Below, piece by piece: positions 49,767 to 58,733 of a stretch of 64,000 nucleotides of DNA. The translations under genes and the position numbers were made by a program. How positions within the stretch are numbered: position 1 is the first letter of the stretch; each line of letters begins with the position of its first letter. The notes under the pieces are model-generated. The model did not search any database, was not told the DNA's origin, and was given only the letters and a program-made list of their open reading frames with translations. Source of the DNA: Fontisubflavum oceani (GTDB lineage Bacteria > Pseudomonadota > Alphaproteobacteria > Rhodobacterales > Rhodobacteraceae); assembly GCF_030407165.1 (NCBI RefSeq), contig NZ_CP129111.1, positions 744,001-808,000 on the forward strand. The letters are read 5' to 3'.

Positions 49767-51356
49767 ATGACCGACCTCGTCCCGCTGCGCCGCGCGCTTC
49801 TTTCCGTGTCTGACAAAACCGGCTTGGTGGAATTTGCCCAGGCGCTTGCCGCACGTGGCGTGGAACTGCTCTCCACCGGCGGCACAGCCACCGCGCTGCG
49901 CGATGCGGGGCTGGCAGTCGTGGATGTGGCCGAGGTGACCGGATTTCCGGAGATGATGGACGGCCGGGTCAAGACGCTGCACCCGATGGTGCATGGCGGC
50001 CTCTTGGCATTGCGCGACAATGCCGAGCACCAATCCGCGATGGAAACCCATGGGATCGGCGCAATCGACCTTTTGGTGGTCAATCTCTACCCGTTCGAAG
50101 AGACCGTCGCCAAAGGCGCGGACTATGCGACCTGCGTCGAGAATATCGACATTGGCGGTCCGGCGATGATCCGCGCGGCAGCCAAGAACCATGCCTTTGT
50201 GACGGTGGTGGTCGATACCAAGGATTATGCGCCGCTTTTGGACGAGCTGCAGGAGAATGACGGCGCAACGCCTCTTGCGTTCCGGCAAGGGATGGCGCGC
50301 ACGGCCTATGCAAGAACGGCGGCCTATGACGCGGCGGTCGCGACCTGGATGGCCGGCGCGCATGAGGACAAGACACCGTATCGCCGGGCCGTCGCGGGCA
50401 CGCTGGCGCAACCGCTCCGCTATGGCGAGAACCCGCACCAAGGGGCGGCGTTTTACACCGATGGCTCGAACCGGCCCGGCGTGGCGACCGCGGAGCAGCA
50501 TCAGGGCAAAGAGCTGAGCTATAACAACATCAACGACACCGATGCTGCGTTCGAGTTGGTGGCCGAATTCGACCCCGCCGATGGCCCGGCCTGCGCGATC
50601 ATCAAACATGCCAATCCCTGCGGCGTGGCGCGTGGGTCAAGCTTGATCGAGGCCTATAGCCGCGCGTTTGACTGCGACCGGACCAGCGCCTTTGGCGGGA
50701 TCATCGCGATGAACCAGCCACTGGATGCCGCGACCGCCGAAGCGATTACCGGCATTTTCACCGAAGTGGTGATTGCGCCCGGCGCCGATGCGGGCGCACG
50801 CGAGGTTTTTGCCGCAAAGAAAAACCTACGCCTGCTGACAACAGAGGGGCTGCCTGATCCGCGTGCGGCGGCGCTGACCTATCGCCAAGTCTCGGGCGGG
50901 TTTCTTGTGCAGGATAAGGACAATGGCCATATCGGGCTGGACGATCTGAAGGTTGTCACCAAACGCGCACCGGATGCCGATGAAATGACCGATCTGCTCT
51001 TTGCTTGGAAAGTGGCGAAACACGTGAAATCAAACGCGATTGTTTATGTGAAAGATCAGGCCACCGTTGGCGTCGGCGCCGGGCAGATGAGCCGGGTGGA
51101 TTCCAGCCGGATCGCCGCGCGGAAGGCCGCAGATATGGCCGAGGTTCTGGGTCTGCCTGAGAGTCCGGCCAAAGGTTCGGTTTTGGCCTCGGATGCGTTT
51201 TTTCCCTTTGCAGATGGCCTCTTGGCCGCTGCCGAGGCGGGCGCGCGCGCCGTGATCCAGCCGGGCGGCTCGATGCGCGATGATGAAGTGATTGCCGCTG
51301 CCGATGAGGCCGGGCTGGCGATGGTTTTCACAGGCATGCGCCATTTCCGGCACTAG
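49767..51356 (+). CDS. purH: Bifunctional AICAR transformylase/IMP cyclohydrolase
   Basis: 529 residues from the ATG at 49767. N-terminal IMP cyclohydrolase (ALLSVSDKTGLVEFAQALAA, ELLSTGGTATALRDAGL, GRVKTLHPMVHGGLL) and C-terminal transformylase (LRYGENPHQGAAFY, AIIKHANPCGVARG, DRTSAFGGIIAMN, SDAFFPFADGLL). It carries out the last two steps of IMP synthesis. Follows the heparinase-like gene closely; lspA begins 16 bases after its stop. Confidence 0.98.
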   Translation: MTDLVPLRRALLSVSDKTGLVEFAQALAARGVELLSTGGTATALRDAGLAVVDVAEVTGFPEMMDGRVKTLHPMVHGGLLALRDNAEHQSAMETHGIGAIDLLVVNLYPFEETVAKGADYATCVENIDIGGPAMIRAAAKNHAFVTVVVDTKDYAPLLDELQENDGATPLAFRQGMARTAYARTAAYDAAVATWMAGAHEDKTPYRRAVAGTLAQPLRYGENPHQGAAFYTDGSNRPGVATAEQHQGKELSYNNINDTDAAFELVAEFDPADGPACAIIKHANPCGVARGSSLIEAYSRAFDCDRTSAFGGIIAMNQPLDAATAEAITGIFTEVVIAPGADAGAREVFAAKKNLRLLTTEGLPDPRAAALTYRQVSGGFLVQDKDNGHIGLDDLKVVTKRAPDADEMTDLLFAWKVAKHVKSNAIVYVKDQATVGVGAGQMSRVDSSRIAARKAADMAEVLGLPESPAKGSVLASDAFFPFADGLLAAAEAGARAVIQPGGSMRDDEVIAAADEAGLAMVFTGMRHFRH

Positions 51357-51372
51357 TTTAGGACACTCTTTT

Positions 51373-51846
51373 ATGCGCCTTTTCTTTCTCGCCGCCGTGT
51401 TCTGGTTCGCCGCCGATCAACTCAGCAAATGGGCCGTGGTGCATTGGATGCGGCTTGACGAGATCGGCCATATCGCTGTCTGGCCACCCTTTCTGAATTT
51501 CCACATGGGATGGAACACAGGCATCAATTTCGGCCTCTTCGCTGGATACGAAGACACGACCCGGTGGATTTTGATCGCGGTCGCGATTGCAATCTCGGCC
51601 TGGGTGCTTTGGTGGGCGAAAACCGGGCTGACCCGGCCCATCGCGTTGATCGCGGCGGGCTCCATCGTTGGCGGGGCGCTGGGCAATGCGCTCGACCGGG
51701 TGATTTACGGCGCCGTTGCGGATTTTCTGAATATGTCTTGCTGCGGGATTGTGAACCCATTTGCCTTCAATGTGGCCGATATCGGCATTTTCGCGGGCGC
51801 CTTTGGCTTGCTCTTCTTTGCGGACAATAAGAAGATCACCCCGTGA
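51373..51846 (+). CDS. lspA: Lipoprotein signal peptidase
   Basis: 157 residues with four membrane helices. Catalytic aspartates are in GNALDRVIYGAVADFLN and FAFNVADIGIFAGAFGLL; NTGINFGLFAG is the conserved N-T/xG-x-F segment. It cleaves signal peptides of diacylglyceryl-modified prolipoproteins in the inner membrane. The next gene encodes a lipoprotein, a likely substrate. Confidence 0.96.
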   Translation: MRLFFLAAVFWFAADQLSKWAVVHWMRLDEIGHIAVWPPFLNFHMGWNTGINFGLFAGYEDTTRWILIAVAIAISAWVLWWAKTGLTRPIALIAAGSIVGGALGNALDRVIYGAVADFLNMSCCGIVNPFAFNVADIGIFAGAFGLLFFADNKKITP

Positions 51847-51891
51847 CGGCAGCGGTGTCTTGAGCTACACCCAGGGCCGAAGGAGACGGTG

Positions 51892-52404
51892 ATGAGACAT
51901 TGGTGCGGTCTGATAGCGACGGGATTGCTGCTGCTGAGCGTGGCGGCATGTGGCCGTAGTGAGCCGCGCCTGATGAATGTCACCGCCGATGGCCCAGGCC
52001 CGGATGAGTTTTCGATCCTTCCGACGCGGCCACTGGAGATGCCGCCCAGTTTCGCCGAGTTGCCGCAACCGACACCCGGCGGCGTAAACCGCACCGACCC
52101 AGATCCGGAGGCAGATGCGATCGCGGCCTTGGGCGGCAATATCGACCGCGCCAGCAACAACAATGGCGGCCTGGTTGGGTATACGAGCCGGTTTGGCATC
52201 GGCGCAGGCATTCGCGAGACATTGGCGGCCGAGGATTTGGACTATCGGCGGCAGAATGATGGGCGGCTTCTGGAACGGCTCTTCGATGTGAACATCTATC
52301 ATCGTGCCTATGAGCCGCTCTCCCTTGATCAATACCGCGAGTTGGAGCGTATGCGCCGTGCCGGTATTCGCACGCCAGCCGCGCCCCCCGAACCCGAAGA
52401 GTGA
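51892..52404 (+). CDS. DUF3035 lipoprotein
   Basis: 170 residues. MRHWCGLIATGLLLLSVAAC carries a lipobox (SVAAC) at residues ~16-20. The mature region begins GRSEPRLMNVTADGPGPDEF and SILPTRPLEMPPSFAELPQP, the hallmark of the alphaproteobacterial DUF3035 (beta-barrel assembly-associated) family. The ATG at 51892 is preceded by GGAGAC; a GTG three bases earlier is alternative. Between lspA and the pitrilysin pair, the standard order in Rhodobacteraceae. Confidence 0.92.
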   Translation: MRHWCGLIATGLLLLSVAACGRSEPRLMNVTADGPGPDEFSILPTRPLEMPPSFAELPQPTPGGVNRTDPDPEADAIAALGGNIDRASNNNGGLVGYTSRFGIGAGIRETLAAEDLDYRRQNDGRLLERLFDVNIYHRAYEPLSLDQYRELERMRRAGIRTPAAPPEPEE

Positions 52405-52493
52405 CGCGTTATCACAGGCCTGTCAGGTCAGTTGAGGATTTGCGCCGGGCGCTTATGTTGCACTGAACGCAGACGCCCGAGCCGGAGGCCTTG

Positions 52494-53852
52494 ATGATCC
52501 TACGCCGTCTTTTGACGATTGCCGTCGCCGCGACCCTTCCAGGCGCCCTATGGGCCGCGGGCGAGGTCACTCAATTCACCTTGGAGAACGGCATGGAAGC
52601 GGTGGTGATCGAAGACCACCGGAGCCCCGCCGTCGTACATATGGTGTGGTACCGCACCGGAGCCGCCGACGAGCCGCCCGGCGTCTCCGGCATTGCGCAT
52701 TTCCTCGAACATCTGATGTTCAAATCGACCGACGACCTGGAAAACGGCGAATTTAGCCGGATTGTCGAGGCGAATGGCGGGTCCGATAACGCCTTCACCT
52801 CTTGGGACTACACCGCCTACTTCCAACGGGTGGCCGCAGACCGTTTGGGTCTGATGATGCAGATGGAAGCCGACCGGATGCGCGATTTGGTGATCACCGA
52901 GGCCGATGTTGTTACGGAGCGCAGCGTGGTTCTCGAAGAGCGGGCGCAGCGCACCGACAGTAGCCCTGGCGCGCTCTTCAACGAACAAATGCGGGCGGCA
53001 CTCTATCTCAACCATCCATATCGCATTCCGATCATCGGCTGGCGGCACGAGATGTTGGAGCTCGATCTTGACGATGCGCTGGCCTTCTATGAACGGTTCT
53101 ACGCCCCCAACAACGCAATCCTGATTGTGGCCGGGGATGTGGAGCCGGAGGAGGTTCAACGGCTCGCCGAAGAGCATTACGGCCCGCTGCAACCGACGTC
53201 CGACCTGCCCGAACGCGTTCGGCCTTCGGAGCCAGATCACATTGCGGACCGGACTGTGCGATTTGAAGATGGCCGCGTCGCCAACCCGTATGTCAGCCGC
53301 ACATATTTGGCACCCGAACGGGACAGTGGCGCACAAGAAGACGCCGCCGCGCTGACGCTTTTAGCAGAAATCCTTGGCGGCAACGGCACAACCGCCGTTT
53401 TAGGCCGAACCCTTCAAAACGAGGAAGGTCGGGCGCTCTTCGCCGGGGCCTATTATCAAGCGACGAGCCTTGACGATACCAGCTTCACGGTCCTGAACGT
53501 TCCGGTGCCGGGCATCAGCTTGGAAGAGGCGGAAGCCGATCTCGACCGGGTGATCGCCGATTTCCTGGAAATCGGCATCGACCCGGCGCAGTTTGAGCGG
53601 ATCCAGTTTCGTTACGCCGCCTCGGAGATTTACAATCAGGACAACGTGCAAGGCTTGGCGCGGATGTATGGTGTCGCGCTCACCACCGGTTTGACCGTCG
53701 AAGATGTTCAAGCTTGGCCCGATGTGATCGCCGCCACCACGGCGGAAGAGGTGATGCAGGCCGCCCGCGCGCTGTTCGGCGGCGATACGCGGTCGGTCAC
53801 CGGCTATCTTGATCGCCCCGCAGCCGTTGAAGCCGAGGAGGCGACCCAATGA
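52494..53852 (+). CDS. M16 (pitrilysin) zinc peptidase, catalytic subunit, exported
   Basis: 452 residues with a signal peptide (MILRRLLTIAVAATLPGALW). The inverted zinc motif HFLEH is in GVSGIAHFLEHLMFKSTDD, and the downstream Glu ligand lies in VVTERSVVLEERAQR. The C-terminal half is the second M16 homology domain. It forms a heterodimer with the protein encoded next, degrading peptides in the periplasm. The stop overlaps the next start by four bases. Confidence 0.94.
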   Translation: MILRRLLTIAVAATLPGALWAAGEVTQFTLENGMEAVVIEDHRSPAVVHMVWYRTGAADEPPGVSGIAHFLEHLMFKSTDDLENGEFSRIVEANGGSDNAFTSWDYTAYFQRVAADRLGLMMQMEADRMRDLVITEADVVTERSVVLEERAQRTDSSPGALFNEQMRAALYLNHPYRIPIIGWRHEMLELDLDDALAFYERFYAPNNAILIVAGDVEPEEVQRLAEEHYGPLQPTSDLPERVRPSEPDHIADRTVRFEDGRVANPYVSRTYLAPERDSGAQEDAAALTLLAEILGGNGTTAVLGRTLQNEEGRALFAGAYYQATSLDDTSFTVLNVPVPGISLEEAEADLDRVIADFLEIGIDPAQFERIQFRYAASEIYNQDNVQGLARMYGVALTTGLTVEDVQAWPDVIAATTAEEVMQAARALFGGDTRSVTGYLDRPAAVEAEEATQ

Positions 53853-55158
53853 TCCGCGCCACGCTCACCGCACTTATCGCAATGGTCTGCTCGTTGCCTG
53901 CTTGGGCAGTGGAGATCCAAGAAGTCACGTCGCCGGGCGGCATCACCGCATGGTTGGTGGAAGACTCGTCGATCCCGTTCGTGGCGCTGGACATTCGGTT
54001 TCAGGGCGGCACCTCAATGGACGCGCCGGAAGATCGCGGCGCGGTCTATCTTATGACCGGGCTGCTAGAGGAAGGGGCCGGTGACCTAGATGCACAAGGC
54101 TTTGCGCAAGCAACCGAAGCCTTGGCCGCAGGCTTCTCTTTCAATGCCTATCGCGACAGCGTCTCGGTCAGCGTGGAAATGCTGACGCAGAACCGTGACG
54201 AGGCCGCTGATTTGCTGCGCCAAGCACTGATCACCCCCGGTTCGACCAAGACGCATTCGACCGCGTACGCGGTCAGGTCACGGCCTTGATCGAGTCGAAC
54301 TTGCAGGACCCGGAGTCCATTGCGCAAGAACGATTCAGCGCGCTGGCGTTCGGCGCGCATCCCTATGGCAGTTCTCAGCTTGGCACGGTCGAAACGGTCT
54401 CTGCTCTGACGCGCGAGGATATGGTTGCCACCCATACCGCGGTCTTCGCCCGTGATCGGGTTTATGTCGGGGCTGCGGGCGACATTAGCGCCGAAGAATT
54501 GGGGCTGCTTCTGGACACACTCCTGGGCGACTTACCTGCCGAGGGCGCACCGCTGCCTGGCCCGGCGGAGTATCTGTTGGAGGGCGGCACGACGGTTGTG
54601 GACTTCCCGACCCCGCAATCGGTGGCGGTATTCGGCCATCGCGGGATCGAGCGGACCGATCCGGATTTCTTCCCGACCTTCGTTCTGAATCAGATCATGG
54701 GCGGTGGCAATTTCCGCTCGCGCCTTATGCGGGAAGTTCGGATCGCACGCGGACTCACCTATGGGATTTACTCCTACCTCGCGCTTTCAGACCACCAGCC
54801 GATGATCGCAGGTCAGTTTTCCTCCTCCAATGATCTTGTGGCCGAAGCAGTCGCGGTGACTCGGGATCAATGGGCCGATATCGCGGCCAATGGCGTGACA
54901 GACGAAGAGCTGCGCGATGCGATCACCTTCATGACCGGGGCCTACCCCCTGCGTTTCGACGGCAATGACACCATCGCCGGGATCATGGCGGGCATGCAGC
55001 AAGACGGCATGCCCGTCGACTATATCGCGACCCGGAACGCGCAAGTCGAAGCGGTCACAATGGACGATATTCGCCGGGTTGCTGGAGAGTTCTTGCAGCC
55101 CGACGGTTTGCATTTTGTCGTCGTTGGGCAGCCCGAGGGGTTGGGTCCGTCCAACTGA
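53849..55158 (+). CDS. M16 peptidase non-catalytic partner, frameshifted
   Basis: About 436 residues with a signal peptide (MIRATLTALIAMVCSLPAWA). In place of HxxEH the sequence reads AVYLMTGLLEEGAGDLD, the substrate-binding partner type. The frame breaks in a C5 run at 54234-54238; one more C restores ALITPRFDQDAFDRVRGQV and ALIESNLQDPESIAQERF. Later landmarks: AFGAHPYGSSQLGT, FGHRGIERTDPDFFPTFVLNQIMGGG, and LMREVRIARGLTYGIYSYL (Arg-Tyr pair). It shares an overlap with the catalytic gene. The shift is likely a sequence error. Confidence 0.9.
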
Positions 55159-55203
55159 GACACCCGTTTCCGAATCGGCATTGGCCATGCTACCCATAGT
55201 GGC

Positions 55204-57039
55204 ATGGCCAACCCACACCCCAAGATAGGCGACCCACCCCGGGTGATCCGGCAATTGGACGACACTGCAATCAATCGGATTGCGGCGGGTGAAGTTGTGG
55301 AACGCCCTGCGTCTGCGGTGAAAGAGCTTGTGGAAAACGCGATTGATGCGGGCGCCAGCCGTATCTCGATTGATGTCGGCCATGGCGGCAAGAGTCTGAT
55401 CCGAGTAACGGATGACGGGTGCGGCATGGGGCCGGAGGATTTGCCGCTGGCCTTGGCGCGGCATGCCACGTCGAAAATCGACAGCTCGGACTTGTTGAAC
55501 ATTCGCTCCTTCGGGTTTCGCGGCGAGGCTTTGCCGTCGCTTGGCGCGGTCGGGCGATTGAAGATAACCAGCCGGATGGCCGGTGGCGAGGCGCATCAGG
55601 TCAGCGTGAGTGGCGGCACGATGGGGCCGGTGAAGCCCGCCGCTCTGTCCGCTGGCACCGTCGTGGAACTGCGCGACTTGTTTTTTGCCACGCCCGCCCG
55701 GTTGAAATTCCTGCGCACGGATCGCGCCGAGATGCAGGCGATCTCCGATGTGGTGAAACGCCTCGCGATGGCGGAGCCTGGGGTTGGGTTCACCCTGCGC
55801 GATGTCAGCGATGGCGCCGCCCGGGTGACCTTCCGCGCCGATGCGGAACAGGGCGAGTTGTTCGACGCGCTGCGCGCCCGTCTTGGCACCGTGATGGGGC
55901 GCGAGTTTACCGAGAATGCCCTGCCGATTGAGGCGGAGCGAGAGGGGCTGCGGTTGATTGGCTATGCGGGCCTGCCGACCTATTCGCGCGGGTCTGCCGT
56001 GGCGCAATATCTCTTCGTCAATGGTCGCCCGGTGCGCGACAAGCTCTTGGTTGGCGCCCTGCGCGGGGCCTATGCCGATTTCCTGAGCCGGGACCGGCAC
56101 CCCGCCGTGGCGCTTTTCATCGACTGCCCGCCCGAGCGGGTGGATGTGAATGTGCATCCCGCCAAGGCGGAGGTTCGGTTTCGCGAGCCGGGTGTGGCGC
56201 GGGGCTTAATCGTCACCGCGCTCCGCCATGCCCTGGCTGAAGCGGGGCACCGGGCCTCGACCACTGTGGCCGGCGCCACGCTTGGCGCGATGCGGCCCGA
56301 GCCAGTGGAGCCACGCATCTATCAGATGGACCGGCCAAGCCAGACCACCCTGCGCACCGCGCGCGAATGGCAAGCGCCCGGTCTTTCTGAGACGCCGTCG
56401 CCTTTTGTCGAGACCAGCGCAAGGGTTGAGGTCATCGAAGAAGACTCGGGCGAGGTCGAAGCCCTGCCTTTGGGCGCGGCGCGGGCGCAGGTGCATGAAA
56501 ACTACATCCTGGCACAGACCGAAGATGGGCTGGTGATTGTCGATCAACACGCGGCGCATGAGCGGCTGGTCTATGAGAAGCTGAAACGCCAGATGGCGGA
56601 AAATGGCGTTGCCGCGCAGGCGCTGTTGATCCCGGAAATCGTGACGCTTGGCACGGACGCGGAACGGCTCTTGGACATGGCCCCGGAATTGGCGCGCTTT
56701 GGGCTCGGTATCGAGGCGTTTGGGCCGGGCACGGTTGCGGTGCGGGAGACGCCCGCGATCCTGGGCACGGTCAATGCCGAGGCAATGCTCCGCGATATTC
56801 TCGATGAATTGGATGAACTGGGCGACAGTCAGACCTTGCAGGCCCGGATAGAAGCGATTTTGAGCCGCGTTGCCTGCCATGGCTCGATCCGGTCAGGGCG
56901 GCGGATGCAGGCCGATGAGATGAACGCGCTTCTGCGTGAGATGGAGGCGACGCCGCATTCGGGGCAATGTAATCATGGGCGGCCGACCTATGTGGAGCTA
57001 AAGCTCAGCGATATTGAACGGCTGTTTGGACGGACATGA
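55204..57039 (+). CDS. mutL: DNA mismatch repair protein MutL
   Basis: 611 residues. GHKL ATPase motifs: AINRIAAGEVVERPASAVKEL, ENAIDAGASRI, VTDDGCGMGPEDLPLALARHATSKI, SFGFRGEALPSLGAV and LFFATPARLKFLRT. The C-terminal dimerisation domain (~420-611) includes LVIVDQHAAHERLVYEKLK and ACHGSIRSGRRMQADEMNAL, and ends GQCNHGRPTYVEL. It couples MutS mismatch recognition to strand removal. Overlaps rmuC by four bases. Confidence 0.97.
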   Translation: MANPHPKIGDPPRVIRQLDDTAINRIAAGEVVERPASAVKELVENAIDAGASRISIDVGHGGKSLIRVTDDGCGMGPEDLPLALARHATSKIDSSDLLNIRSFGFRGEALPSLGAVGRLKITSRMAGGEAHQVSVSGGTMGPVKPAALSAGTVVELRDLFFATPARLKFLRTDRAEMQAISDVVKRLAMAEPGVGFTLRDVSDGAARVTFRADAEQGELFDALRARLGTVMGREFTENALPIEAEREGLRLIGYAGLPTYSRGSAVAQYLFVNGRPVRDKLLVGALRGAYADFLSRDRHPAVALFIDCPPERVDVNVHPAKAEVRFREPGVARGLIVTALRHALAEAGHRASTTVAGATLGAMRPEPVEPRIYQMDRPSQTTLRTAREWQAPGLSETPSPFVETSARVEVIEEDSGEVEALPLGAARAQVHENYILAQTEDGLVIVDQHAAHERLVYEKLKRQMAENGVAAQALLIPEIVTLGTDAERLLDMAPELARFGLGIEAFGPGTVAVRETPAILGTVNAEAMLRDILDELDELGDSQTLQARIEAILSRVACHGSIRSGRRMQADEMNALLREMEATPHSGQCNHGRPTYVELKLSDIERLFGRT

Positions 57040-58205
57040 TACAGTTTGGCGAGACCCAGATTAACCTCAGCGACCCGCTGATCCTGGCACTTGTCATCGG
57101 CGGCGGTATCCTTTTGCTCATGCTGATCCTGATTGTCCTGGCGATGCGTGCCGCCAACCGCTCGGCCCGCGCGGTGGAACCGTTGGCGCAGCATATCGGC
57201 GGGCTTGGGCAGCGGGTGCAGGGTTTAAGCGATGGCCAACATCAACTGGCCGGTGGGCTGTCCCACGTGTCGGAGATGCAAGCCAAGGCCCAGGCGCAGA
57301 TGTTGGAAGCGATGGAGCGACGTCTGGAAGACGTGCAGAAATCCATGGGCGAGACGCTGCATGGCACCTCAACCCGCACCGCGCGGAGCCTGGGCGAGTT
57401 GCAGCAGAAGCTGGAGCAGATCGACAAGGCGCAGGCGAATATCGAGAAGCTTTCGGGTGATGTGTTGAGTCTGCAGGATATTCTGTCGAACAAGCAAACA
57501 CGTGGCGCGTTTGGCGAGATTCAATTAAATGACATCGTGTCGAAAGCGCTGCCATCGGACAGCTACGCGTTTCAGGCGACGCTTTCCAACGGCAAACGCG
57601 CCGATGCGCTGATCCATCTGCCGAACCCGCCAGGGCCGATTGTGATCGACTCGAAATTCCCCTTGGAGGCCTATGAGGCGCTTCGTCGGGCGAAGACCGA
57701 GTATGATATGAATGAAGCCGCCAAGCAGATGCGCGTGGCCGTCAAAGCCCATATCAAGGCGATCTCTGAACGCTATATTCTGGAAGGGGAGACCGCCGAA
57801 GGGGCGCTGATGTTCCTACCCTCCGAAGCGGTTTATGCCGAGTTACACGCGAATTTCCCGGAGCTTGTGCGCGAAGGGTTCGCCGCGCGTGTTTGGATCG
57901 TATCGCCTACCACCTGTATGGCCACGCTCAACACGATGCGCGCCGTCCTGAAAGATGCCCGGATGCGAGAACAGGCCGGTGAGATACGCAAAGCGCTGAA
58001 GCAGCTGCATCGGGATGTGGAGATCGTCGAGGAACGAGCCGGCAAGCTGGAAACGCATCTGCGGCAGGCGGGCGAGGATGTGGCGGGAATCCTGACCGCG
58101 AGCGCCCGGGCGGGCAAACGCGCCGAACGGCTCGACAATTTCGATTTCGAGGAATTGGGCCCAGATACGCCCGGCGACAGTGTGGTGCCACTGCCGCGCC
58201 GTTAA
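57036..58205 (+). CDS. rmuC: DNA recombination protein RmuC
   Basis: 389 residues. One N-terminal transmembrane helix (LILALVIGGGILLLMLILIV), then a long coiled coil (~40-140) and the PD-(D/E)XK-like RmuC domain: TRGAFGEIQLNDIVSKALP, VIDSKFPLEAYEAL, GALMFLPSEAVYAELH and VWIVSPTTCMATLNTM. It limits DNA inversions and is likely a membrane-tethered nuclease or scaffold. Co-translated with mutL; convergent with the methionine-sulfoxide reductase gene, with four bases shared. Confidence 0.94.
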   Translation: MIQFGETQINLSDPLILALVIGGGILLLMLILIVLAMRAANRSARAVEPLAQHIGGLGQRVQGLSDGQHQLAGGLSHVSEMQAKAQAQMLEAMERRLEDVQKSMGETLHGTSTRTARSLGELQQKLEQIDKAQANIEKLSGDVLSLQDILSNKQTRGAFGEIQLNDIVSKALPSDSYAFQATLSNGKRADALIHLPNPPGPIVIDSKFPLEAYEALRRAKTEYDMNEAAKQMRVAVKAHIKAISERYILEGETAEGALMFLPSEAVYAELHANFPELVREGFAARVWIVSPTTCMATLNTMRAVLKDARMREQAGEIRKALKQLHRDVEIVEERAGKLETHLRQAGEDVAGILTASARAGKRAERLDNFDFEELGPDTPGDSVVPLPRR

Positions 58206-58654
58206 CGCTGGAAAGTGGCCGCCAAGATCTTCGTCAACTGGTCCGCATCTTCTTTGGTGAAAGCGCTCGGCTGATCGCTGTCGATGTCGAAGACGCCAAT
58301 CAAGTCGCCAGCCTTGTTCCAAACCGGCAGGACCAGTTCGGATCGGGTCGAAGAGGCGCACGCGATATGGCCGGGGAAAACATCCACATCGTCGACCAGC
58401 TGCACCTCGCCGGTCCGGGCCGCCGCGCCGCAGACCCCGCGCGAAAACGGGATATGCAGGCAGCCATGCCCGCCTTGGTAGGGACCGATTTTTAGGAGTT
58501 CCGGCTCTGTAACCCGGTAAAATCCGGTCCAGTCGAAGCGATCATCGGCATGATGCACCTCGCAGGCAACGGTCGCCATGAGCGCGACCTCATCGGTTTC
58601 GCCGTCGGTGAGGCTGGCCAGGGTCTGGGCGAGGGTCTGGTAGTTTACATGCAT
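58202..58654 (-). CDS. msrC: GAF-domain free methionine-(R)-sulfoxide reductase
   Basis: 150 residues from the ATG at 58652-58654. The GAF domain has DDRFDWTGFYRVTEPELLKIGPYQG in pieces, and the three catalytic cysteines of the fRMsr family: Cys65 (GGHGCLHIPF), Cys75 (SRGVCGAAART) and Cys99 (HIACASSTRSE), with the same spacing as E. coli fRMsr. It reduces free Met-R-sulfoxide, protecting against oxidation in the cytoplasm. Upstream, a gap of 79 bases separates it from the thiolase gene. Confidence 0.93.
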   Translation of the reverse strand: MHVNYQTLAQTLASLTDGETDEVALMATVACEVHHADDRFDWTGFYRVTEPELLKIGPYQGGHGCLHIPFSRGVCGAAARTGEVQLVDDVDVFPGHIACASSTRSELVLPVWNKAGDLIGVFDIDSDQPSAFTKEDADQLTKILAATFQR

Positions 58655-58733
58655 GGTGGTGCTTTGGATTTCTGTGGGAACGAGGGATTTTCCACCCCTC
58701 GCGCTCCCCGAGGATATTTTGAAGCAGAGAAGG

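Noticed and set aside
58655..58733. Stem CCTCG/CGAGG in the gap after the thiolase gene as an intrinsic terminator
   Set aside because: Only five base pairs and no U-tract in the direction of the thiolase transcript.
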